Part shown: in pieces, positions 55,609 through 64,000 of the stretch | Position numbering within the stretch: the stretch's first letter is position 1 | How the letters are laid out: each line of letters opens with the position of its first letter | From: Ligustrum vulgare | Lineage: Eukaryota > Streptophyta > Magnoliopsida > Lamiales > Oleaceae | Length of the DNA stretch: 64,000 nucleotides | NCBI GenBank assembly: GCA_963555705.1 | Contig: OY743180.1 | Span: 40,642,129-40,706,128 of the forward strand | Direction of reading: 5' to 3' | The notes under the pieces: generated by a model | Told to the model about the DNA's origin: nothing | Seen by the model: the letters and a program-made list of their open reading frames with translations, nothing else | The model's database searches: none | Made by a program: the position numbers and the translations under genes

Positions 55609-55840
55609 CGATAAGAAGTAGCGAATGAAATCTTTTAGTTGAGATTTGTATATTTTTTGCGGATTTTTTTAGCACAAGCAGATAAAAAATGAGAGAATAA
55701 TTTATCTGCGTATTGAGTACAAACAGAGGAAAAAACGAGAGAATAATGAAAAGTGAGAATTGTATTGTTTTCGTTTTAATATAAATATGAAATATGAGAT
55801 AAATGAAGGGTATAAGAGAAATATGGTTATTAAGGGTATA
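55311..55840 (-). promoter_or_regulatory. Outer right MULE end with probable transposase promoter
   Basis: After the intron donor the minus strand gives a first leader exon (from 55609 outward) and, at about 55790-55770, CATATTTATATTAAAACG, a TATA-like box. GAAGGGTATAAGAGAAATAT resembles MULE outer-end text. The solo LTR at 55841 interrupts the region; the rest may resume at 58565. Confidence 0.45.
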
Positions 55841-58559
55841 TGTAACGCCCCGGATTTCGCGGAGCCCGGGACGCCACTTCGTCCTTTAAAACTGACTTTA
55901 TTGCGGAAAATAAATTTAATTCAAAGCATCACATTCATCATTTGAAAATTTCAGCGGAAACTTTATTAATTTAAATATAGAACAATTCATAAAAAATTTA
56001 ATCCCAATTATTTAAATGAAATTAGCGATAAATAATTTAAAGAGTAACATTAATAAAATTTTCTAATAACATCATCATTTATTCAATTTGCCAACGCTGC
56101 CCTTTTCATTCCCCGAATTCCGTGAAACCCGGAATGCCACTTCATCGTCTCAAATGAACTTTGAAAATAATGATTTAGCGGAAAATAAAACAACAATTTA
56201 AATTTCATTTCACATAATTTTATAAAGTTTGTCCCGAAAGGTCAGCAATTCGAATATTTAAATAATTTGAAAATAAACTTGGAACAAACATGAAATAAAC
56301 AAATTTCAACTTCAAGTAAAACATTTCTAAAATCTCAATAATGGCCACCATCGCACGCCTCTCCGCCAACTCTGTCATCTGCAAAATTTGTTTTGGAAAA
56401 CGTGAGTATTTCATAGAAATACTCAGTAAACTCGCGCACAATAATCATTTAACATCATAAATTAAAACACATAATCATGATATTCAAGTCTCAGGTGTCT
56501 AACAATCACCAGTATTCTCATGAACATACAAGTTCAAGTCTCATGCATTTAAGCAAGTAGATTCTCGTAATATAGTCTCATGCTCAGAAAACAAATAATT
56601 CTCATGAACACAATCATACATGCTAAACTTATAATCCAAATAATTATTGATGGGCACTTTTGAAAAATGTAAACTTGTAGATAAGAGTCTACCTTAATTT
56701 CTCGAGTATTGAGCAAACGGGAAAATAATTCTAATTCTCTCGCGCCTCGTCTAGCCCTATAAATAAATAAATTAAATTTAGTATTTTTGGGCTTTAAGTT
56801 TTTAAGATGAAAATAAAAGCTTAGAGGTTGAATTAAAATATTTTTAAAACTTTGAGGGACTGAAATAGATAACTTGTAAAACTTGGGCTTAAAATCAAAT
56901 GAATTTAATTTACAGGGACTGAAATAAAATGTTTCATAAATCTTGGAACTAAAATAATAACTTTTGAAGTTATGTACTAAAATGACTATGTTTAAATCTT
57001 GGGACTGATTTGGTGAAATGCAAATACTTTTGGAATTGAAATTTTAATATTTAAAATAAAGAGGTCTGGAATAACTTGATTTAAAAATATAGGTGTTGAA
57101 ATAACGTTTTGAAACTAAAGGGACTGATTTGAAACATGGGGACTAAGCTGTAAATAAGAAAACTTTTAAATAAAATTTATATTTCTCTCCCCTTTGATCC
57201 CAAATTCAGAGACGGAAAGAGAAAAAGGCGAGAGGGAGACGAGAGCTGGCGACGGCGAGCAGCCTATCGCCGGTCCAGGCTGATGGTGCGCTGGCAGTGA
57301 TAGTGCTGCCATCACATGGCAGCGACGGAGTTGAGTAGAGGGTTGCAGAAACAGAAGATCTTTGGGTTGATTTGGTGAGAAAACGAAGGTGAAACAAGGC
57401 TGGTTTCGAAAATGAAACTCCGGTCGAAGAAACGACGTTCAAAGGTAAGTCTTGGGCTTGGCTTATTCTGGGTTTTGGGTTTTGGTTTGGATTGAGATTT
57501 GAGTTGGGTTTGCCGCGATTTTGGGGGTGCTACAGTCGGTTGATGGTGGTTGGGTTGTTGCGTTTTGTGGTGGCTGTTGTGGTTTGGATGTAGCGATGAT
57601 GATAATGATTTATGGAAGCGGTGGTTGAGGTTGATGGGGATTTGAGATGGGGCAGTTTGGAGGTGCTGCAGTGATGATAACGGTGGTGAACGGTGGTCGT
57701 GATGCTGATAATAATGATGATTTGATTGTGAAATTCAGGTTGGTTGGGTGAAAGGGCTGTGGGCAGAGGGGGTGGTTTGACTGTGGCGTGCTGGGGCTTT
57801 GCAGTGGTTCGGCTGGTGATGAGTTGGAGGTGGCTCTTGGTTTGGCTGTGGTGATGTACAAGAGGCAGTGGTATTGTGCAGGTTGAGATGGTGATTTTGG
57901 TGGATTGTATGGTTTGAGTGATTGATGCAGATTGGTTTGGGTAGTGGCAGTGATGTGGTTTTTGACGTGATGATGTTGAAATTCATAATCGGATGTGAAG
58001 AATTGAAAGAAAAATTGGTTGAGGGATAAAAATCATACCCGAGTCTTGAGTTATTGAATTTGTGTTTTGAAATAGAGATGTATAATGATGGAATGGTGGA
58101 GGAAAAAGGAAAAGGGAAATTGATTAGTGGAAGACATCATAATTTGGAGAGAATGGTGGAGAATTTGGTTGGGATGAAGTGGAAAGTGGTGTAAAGTATG
58201 GTGATTGATGATGATGAAATGGGTGGAAAAGAAGAAAACGTGGGATGAAATTAGGTTTAATTAGGTAGGATTAATTTAGGATAATTAACTAAAAATTAGA
58301 CTAACTTCAATTAGGCAGTGTAATTAAAACTGATATATTTTGGACTGAAAATAAATTTGAGAATAAATAAATTTTGAGATAAAAAATTAATTTCGTATTT
58401 GGACTTAAAATAATTCAATAAGAAAAATTTTAATAAATTTGGAATTGGACTCGGATTAAAATAAATTTAATTTCACTTGAAAAATTCCCTTTAAAAATAA
58501 ATGAGAAAGTCGTAGTGAAAATAATATTTACTTAAATAAGTTATGAAAAATTCTCGGCA
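55841..58559 (+). repeat. Solo LTR, 2.72 kb, with 5-bp target duplication
   Basis: It begins TGTAACGCCCCGGATTTCG and ends TTCTCGGCA. GTATA is present on both sides (55836-55840 and 58560-58564). No internal domain is present, so the element was reduced to one LTR by recombination. Internal features: an imperfect repeat of the first 75 bases at about 56113, a palindrome at 56404-56424, and a GGTGG-rich 3' half. The same family ends at 1416. Frames inside are low-complexity. Confidence 0.88.
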
Positions 58560-58564
58560 GTATA

Positions 58565-58690
58565 CACGTCATTTTAAAGAAAAAGGGGTATTGTGGTTAG
58601 TTTTTGAAAAGTTAGGGTATTTTGACTTAACCCATGTTTGACTTAGGTATTTTTAAAATTCCCCCGAGGGTTTGGACATTGAGAGAGGAG
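58565..58690. other. Short flank, possible MULE end
   Basis: TTAGGGTATTTTGACTTAAC and a second GACTTAGGTATTTTTAAAA lie here. The text continues the sequence broken by the solo LTR and may contain the true outer end of the MULE. Confidence 0.35.
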
Positions 58691-58973
58691 AGGATCTGAA
58701 CTAGTTTTTAGTTTATATTTTTTTATTCAAATTTGGCATCGGTTCTACCTTGAACCGACCGACGCCTTTTATGGGCTTAATTGCGTCAGTTTTTTCTTCA
58801 AAGCTGATGCCTTTGTTTTAACGTGATATATAGTTATATACGCGTCAGCTATTTCCAGCAATCGACGCGTTAAATTTAAACTTATTTACAAAAATGTCAT
58901 CATTCTTTTATAGTCGTCGATTATTTCAAAAAGGCACTCATTTTGTTATTTTTTTGTCAAAATTGTACTAGTG
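58691..58973 (-). mobile_element. CACTA transposon terminus
   Basis: Read on the minus strand the end is CACTAGTACAATTTTGACAA at 58973, the CACTA type. Inside are repeated subterminal words GCGTCAG, GCTGATGC, CGACGC and CCGACGCC (58740-58930), as usual for En/Spm-like elements. The other end and any transposase are not visible, so this is a fragment or a tiny non-autonomous copy. Confidence 0.6.
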
Positions 58974-59334
58974 GAATTACAATGAAGTATTCTCTCCGGT
59001 GATAAAATATACTTCTATCCGAGTCATTTTAGCTTTGTTAGCGCAATTTGACTTGGAACTCGAGAAACTCGCTATAAATACTGCATTCTTGCATGGAGTT
59101 CTGGAAGAAGACAGTTACATTAATCAGCCCAATGAATATGTTGTTGTGGGTGAAGAAGAGAAAGTGTGCATACTAAAGAAATCACTGTATAGGTTGAAAC
59201 AGGCTTCATGGCAGTTGTACAAGAGGTTTGATACTTTTATGATTCAACAAAATTATACAAGCAGTGAATATGATCCTTGTGTATTTATGAAGATGTTAGA
59301 AAATTTATTACAGATAATAATTTATCTATAATCT
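58974..59334 (+). pseudogene. Copia reverse-transcriptase fragment
   Basis: An open frame contains EVFSPVIKYTSIRVILALLA, then LEKLAINTAFLHGVLEEDSY and CILKKSLYRLKQASWQLYKR, with YDPCVF near the end: the N-terminal part of a Ty1/Copia reverse transcriptase. The first catalytic Asp in the usual 'DVKTAFLHG' is Ile in AINTAFLHG, so it would be inactive. The fragment starts right at the CACTA end and stops before the YVDD block. Confidence 0.85.
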
Positions 59335-60600
59335 GAATAATCATCATGTTGGAATTATCAAGAATTAAATAACTGAAGCGGAAGCGTATCTTAATCAAAC
59401 GTGATTCACGATGAACGATTCGGTTGGTTGGATCTTCTAAATCGATACGTAGTCCTTATTATCTCTCTGATGATGGGATGTCAGACAAGATGAACAGTAC
59501 GTAGGATTCAGGGACCATAACCGACTTTATATACTAAATTGCCAATTAACCTAATCCGGCCCATCATGAATTAGGTAATGGCCTGGTATCTACACATAAA
59601 AGCCCATACATTAATTAGATGCATTAAAGCCCAATATACCAAATCCTTATTAGATCACTTTAAATGGGCGTAACCAAAATCGATAGCCTTTTATTCAATA
59701 CACAATAATTCACATATAAGCCCACACGATTGATTAAAATCCTTACAATCTCCCACTTGGGCTATATGTGTAACCATACAATTGTGTATCAATCATAACC
59801 TTATGAGTACTCAGAATTTTGCTATCATTACTGAATGCATCCTCAAACAATCCGGTCCATCAATTATATCAACATAGGATCAAAGCGGCTTTCGCTACAT
59901 TAATCGTAACTAAACCTTCAATGGTCACGTATATCGACATAACTGAATGACATGGATCAAGTATGGATGTGTAGCATGGAAATTACATGTAATGTGATCT
60001 TCAACATGCCTATTTCCAACTGGTCCAACTTTAGTGAGATCATCCTCAAACGAGTTCAGAGATAATAAACCTGAAACCTTACAGCTGTAAATAACTTTAA
60101 CTTTAAACTGTATCCGAAAGGACAATAAATGTGTCTAATTCACCCAAAATACAAACTCCCACTGAGACCGAATATCCTCAAGAAATACAACACTCATATG
60201 AGTATTGTGTTCATGAAAGACCTTGGGTTGTAATACTTTAGTAAGCGGATCCGCAATTATGGAGTTTGTCCCAATGTGCTCTTATTGACACGTGTCCACT
60301 CTGAACTGTATCATTCACAACCAGGAACTTATGTCAATGTATTTTGACTTAGTTGAGCTCCTGTTGTTACTGGAATATAAATCTACTGAGTTATTGTCAC
60401 AATATAACTTTAGTGGCCTTTCTCTACCGAACAGAATATGCAGCCCAGTGACAAAATTTCGCAGCTATATTCCATAATTAGATGCCCCCAAAATTGCTAC
60501 AACTGTGCTGCCAAGTGAAAGAAGCTAAAGTGTCTGTTAAGCACTCCATCCGGAAATAGCTCCTCCAACCAGCAGATAAATGTAGCCTTATGTGGATCTT
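59335..60600 (-). repeat. 3' flank and probable LTR of the minus-strand Copia element
   Basis: Text such as ACAATCTCCCACTTGGGCTA (59747) and CCAATGTGCTC (60272) is found at the 3' end of plant Copia elements read backwards. No long frame exists. LTR borders are not clear because no second copy is in the window. Confidence 0.4.
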
Positions 60601-62320
60601 TTACTTTCTTGGCATCTAGTAAAAATCGGAATCATAATACCATATGATCTCCAACTGATCCGATTTTCTGTATGTGAGCATGTAATCTTTTGTTCTCTTT
60701 AAATACCTTATAACCCATGTTTGGCTGCTTTCCAAATGATCCATCCCAGGGTTACTTAAATATCTCCTTAGTATCCCAATAATGTATGCAATATCCGAAC
60801 GCATACAAATTTGAGTATATATTAGATTCCCTATAGCTTAACTATATGGGAGCCTCTGCTTTTCTTTAACTTTAAGATAACTTTTCGGGCATTAGTCGAG
60901 ACTAAATTTGTCTCCCTTAGCGATATGGCTGTCCCCTGATTTACGGTCTTGCATGCCAAACCTCTTAAGTACTTTATCGATATAGCCCTTTTGTGACAAT
61001 TCAAGAATACCCCGAGAACAATCCCGGTGTATCTGAATTCCTAATACAAAAGAGACGTCACCAAGATTTTTAATCTCAAAATTCCTTGACAAAAAATCTC
61101 ATAATTTTATGTGACATTACCTATATCATTAGTGGCAAGCAATAATCAACATATATAACCAGGAAAATATACTTACTCCCACTGAACTTGTAATACAAAC
61201 AATCCATCAACAACATTAATCTCAAGACCAAATGAGATAATTACTTGATGAAATTTGTATTACCCTTAACGGGAAGCTGGCTTGAGTACATAAATGGATT
61301 TCTTTAATTTGCAAACCATTAGCTTTGGGTCTACTGACACAAAGTTTTCTGATTGCACCAAATAGATCGTCCCATCAATGTCTCCATTGAGAAACGCCAC
61401 CTCAGTATCCATTTGATGTAACTCGAGGTCAAAACGTGCAGCAACCTAACTTTCCTGAAATAGTCTTTCATTGAAATCGAAGAGAAAGTCTCTTTATAAT
61501 CAATGTCATCATTCTGTGTAAAGCCCTTAGATACAAGACGAACCTTATATCTTTCCACATTACCTTTCGAATCCTTCTTGGTTTAAAAATCCATTTAAGA
61601 CCAATGGACTTCGTACCTTATGATAATGGGACAAGATCTCAAACTTTATTGTCTTGCATATGCTTATACTCCTTATTTATGGCATCAATCCACTTTTGAG
61701 AGTTAGAAACCTTCATGGCCTGATGGAATTGATTGGACCATCTTCCACCATTCCATTATTTCCTTATGTTCTTGGAAAAATACTATTTAAATTATCCGGA
61801 ATAGCATTTTTTCCCTTTCTCTCGTGGATCTCCTTAATGGCTTTAGTTATTGAGGTTGTTGAGTTTGTACTTCTGAAATTTACTTTATTTTGGATGGGAG
61901 GTTCTTCAATATTGTCTAATTGAGGTTCCGGATATGCTTGTTGATCAATGACATGTATAAAAACTTGCACATTGTCAAAAGCAACAATAGGAATCGAAAC
62001 CGATCCTTCCTCAACTTCTTCCTTAAAGACAATGTCTCTAACCTTATTTCTCCCCCCAAACTCAACATCCTCAAAAAATGTTGCAGTTCCCGTTTCAAAA
62101 TTTGACTTAAGTGTGGGATCATAAAATTATTAGCCCCTCGATCGCTCAGAATAACCAATAAAGCAGCTGCTAACTGTTTTGGAGTCCAATTTCTTTATGT
62201 GGCCTATAAAGCCTAGCCTTAGCTGGACATCCCCAAATGTATAAATGCTTTGGACTAAGCTTTAAGCCTATTAAAAGCTCATAAAAGGTTTTAGCAGCAG
62301 CTTTAGTTGGTAATATGTAC
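60600..62320 (-). pseudogene. Copia pol remnants (integrase C-end, RT, RNase H)
   Basis: Going down the minus strand: KTFYELLIGLKLSPKHLYIW then GCPAKARLYRPHK (integrase C-terminal side, about 62300-62190); NSTTSITKAIKEIHERK (about 61860); ERYKVRLVSKGFTQNDDIDY (start of RT, about 61555); a gap; FEIKNLGDVSFVLGIQIHRD (about 61080) and YIDKVLKRFGMQD; then SDIAYIIGILRRYLSNPG and WVIRYLKRTKDYMLTYRKSD (RNase H side, 60800-60640). The order is correct but split by many stops and shifts. The YVDD block itself is not readable. Confidence 0.82.
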
Positions 62321-63230
62321 GATCTTTCTTTAAATATCCAGATTTCTGACAAAAGAAACAACCCTTAATGTGTTTATGTGGTTTCTCTTGTTCTGAACCC
62401 TTAACAACTTTATGTTCTTTATTTCTTTTATTGCCCTTATCTTTAGAGGTGTTTTCCAAGTGAACACTTTCAGTTCTGTCCTGCTTCAACTTTTCTTCCT
62501 CTTGCACACAAAATAGAATGAGCTCATTTAGAGTTCATTTCTCCCTTTAACAGTTATAACTGACCTTAAATTGACTGAATTGTGCAAGAAGCTTGCACAC
62601 TATCAAATGGGCTCATTGAGAGTTCATTTCTATTTTGACAGTTATAACTAACCTTAAATTAACTGTATTGTGCAGGAAGCGATATCAATACCAAATGCAC
62701 GAGCAAGTTATTAGACAAGTCGAGTTTTAGTTCCTTAAGTTTTGAAGCAGTGTGAGACATCTACATGATGTACTCCCTTATTTTCCCATTGCCTTTATAC
62801 TTTATTGAAATCAAGCTTTGCATAAGCGTGCTTGTTTCAGCCTTATCGTTTTTCACAAAACATTTCTTAATTTCGGCAAGGAATTCATTGGCATCATTTA
62901 CCTCCTTAGATACTATGCCACTAAAGGCTTCCGGAATGCCGCACTTAATGATCATGTGACTCACGTAATTTAAGCAATCCCACTTCTCAAAGTTCCTCAT
63001 TTGATTAGATGAACTTTCATCCGTAAGAGGAGTAGGTTACTCAATCCTTAGTACACGGTCTAGATCGATGCAGCCAACAAAAAGTTAATGTTCTTGTTTT
63101 GATCCTTGAAGTTTGTTCCATAAATACAGGGATTAAATCTGAGCTTGTAGATATACTACTAGCAGAATTTGAAACTGAATAGAGGACACTTAAATAAAAT
63201 AGCTCACATAAGTACCTTATTATGCAAATC
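62321..63230 (-). pseudogene. Copia gag remnant
   Basis: At 63000-62761 the frame MRNFEKWDCLNYVSHMIIKC and KNDKAETSTLMQSLISIKYK match the gag (UBN2-type) domain of plant Copia elements; upstream LTDESSSNQ is in frame. The zinc knuckle near 62355 reads CFFCQKSGYLKKDR, lacking the usual His and last Cys. An ~89-bp tandem duplication (62522-62700) lies between them. The frame then jumps within a few bases to integrase C-terminal sequence, so protease and most of integrase are deleted. Confidence 0.8.
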
Positions 63231-63330
63231 ATACTTTCAAATAATGGTAGGGCCCATCACAAGATACCTAGCACAACATCAATATTTAGTCTTTGGACAG
63301 AAATATTGACTTGTAAGTGGTACTCTTGGT
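63231..63330. other. Copia 5' leader flank
   Basis: AT-rich sequence between the gag remnant and the tandem repeat; no motif recognised. Confidence 0.3.
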
Positions 63331-63720
63331 GTAGTGATCAAACACTGACAGTAAGACATGTCAACCAACAAACCTTTCTTTGGACCGATTTATTGATCAC
63401 ACGTAAAACCAAATAACCGTCACGTATTTATCACCACAAGTTCATGTGAAATTCGGGCCAAATATTGACCTTCCTTTGGGCCGATCAATATCCGCATGAG
63501 ATAACACACAAACACCTAATTTTCCCTTAGTGTAGTGATCAAACACTGGCAATAAGACATGTTAACCAATAAACCTTTCTTTGGACCGATTTATCGGTTA
63601 CACGTTAAACCAAATAATTGCCACGTGTTTATCACAATAGGTGCATGTGAAATTCGAGCCAAATATTGACCTTCCTTTGGGCCGATCAATATCCGCAATG
63701 AATGACACACACAAATACCT
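63331..63720. repeat. 201-bp tandem repeat, two copies
   Basis: GTAGTGATCAAACACTG begins at 63331 and 63532. Shared text includes CTTTCTTTGGACCGATTTAT, CATGTGAAATTCG and CCTTTGGGCCGATCAATATC. It lies upstream of the Copia gag on its strand and may be part of that element's 5' region. Confidence 0.9.
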
Positions 63721-64000
63721 TCTAATATTCAAAGTTAATTAATATCCACAAAAGAGGTTGCTTTGGCAACATGTTGCTTCAACTAACTTACTTTCGAATA
63801 TTATATTTCTCAAAAGATTCCGATGTACCAAGATTTGAAACTGAAATTCATTGATTTGCATCTATATTTGACTTTAGGATTTGAATTATAAAATTCAAAA
63901 CTTTAGAATAAAGCAATCCTTAAGTTACGAGAGTCTAATTGCAATATTCTTAAACTTTTGGTGGCCAATTATGTAAAATCTTAAGTTTGAAGGGCTTAAA
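63721..64000. other. No recognisable feature
   Basis: AT-rich sequence with only short frames. It could be the Copia 5' LTR, but without a second copy this cannot be tested here. Confidence 0.3.

Noticed and set aside
57206..57986. Open frames on the minus strand in the solo LTR
   Set aside because: Overlapping, Pro/His/Thr-rich and caused by GGTGG-type low complexity.
59925..60477. 60-66-codon frames near the Copia 3' flank
   Set aside because: No resemblance to Copia proteins and in both orientations; chance frames in LTR-like sequence.

Overview
This window is repeat-rich nuclear DNA of a flowering plant, most likely a eudicot. The evidence is AT-rich sequence full of LTR retrotransposon pieces of both the Gypsy and Copia type, Helitron ends with a CTAGT terminus, Stowaway and PIF/Harbinger MITEs, a Mutator-like element (MULE) carrying a DUF1985/Ulp1 gene, an endogenous pararetrovirus, and CCCTAAA-type telomere motifs. 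The species cannot be told from the sequence. I see no intact single-copy host gene, tRNA or rRNA. Almost every coding stretch belongs to a mobile element or a virus-derived insertion and is broken.

Layout, left to right. 1-1416 is the end of a long LTR; the same family returns as a solo LTR with a target-site duplication at 55841-58559. 1510-4745 is satellite DNA with a 168-bp monomer: two sequence families side by side, one of them with a 665-bp four-monomer higher-order repeat. 5285-6275 holds three short minisatellites (105, 57 and 69 bp). 6329-21398 is a large tandem duplication, with units starting at 6862 and 12518. Each unit carries a broken three-exon gene of the 'putative gypsy type transposon' (Transposase_28) family on the minus strand, plus anonymous sequence; the units differ by LTR insertions and deletions. 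22105-22210 is a small insertion built of hairpins and flanked by an 11-bp duplication.

23539-32236 is a degraded endogenous caulimovirid (plant pararetrovirus) whose layout recalls tungro/badna-type viruses. In order it holds a short ORF split by a PIF/Harbinger-like element, a tRNA-Met primer site, a long coat-region frame, two tandem aspartic-protease domains, reverse transcriptase, RNase H, a separate downstream ORF, an intergenic region and two tiny overlapping ORFs. A 659-bp near-perfect tandem duplication follows. 33768-44883 is a zone of nested Helitrons with possible captured gene fragments, a GTCACA-motif array, a CACC-rich stretch and AT-rich tandem repeats.

45740-47418 is the 5' end of a Copia element. 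47420 to about 55840 is a MULE whose two genes point towards each other: a DUF1985/Ulp1-like gene on the plus strand and an MURA-type transposase on the minus strand. Both appear to start from long terminal inverted repeats and to have a 5'UTR intron. Then come the solo LTR, a CACTA terminus (ending at 58973), a Copia reverse-transcriptase fragment (plus strand), and a second, internally deleted Copia element on the minus strand (59340-63230).

The most unusual points are the tandem double protease in the pararetrovirus, the triplicated symmetrical 96-bp exon and TIR-embedded UTR introns in the MULE, the higher-order satellite repeat, and the hairpin insertion with an 11-bp target duplication. 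All boundaries and homologies were judged by eye without alignment tools.
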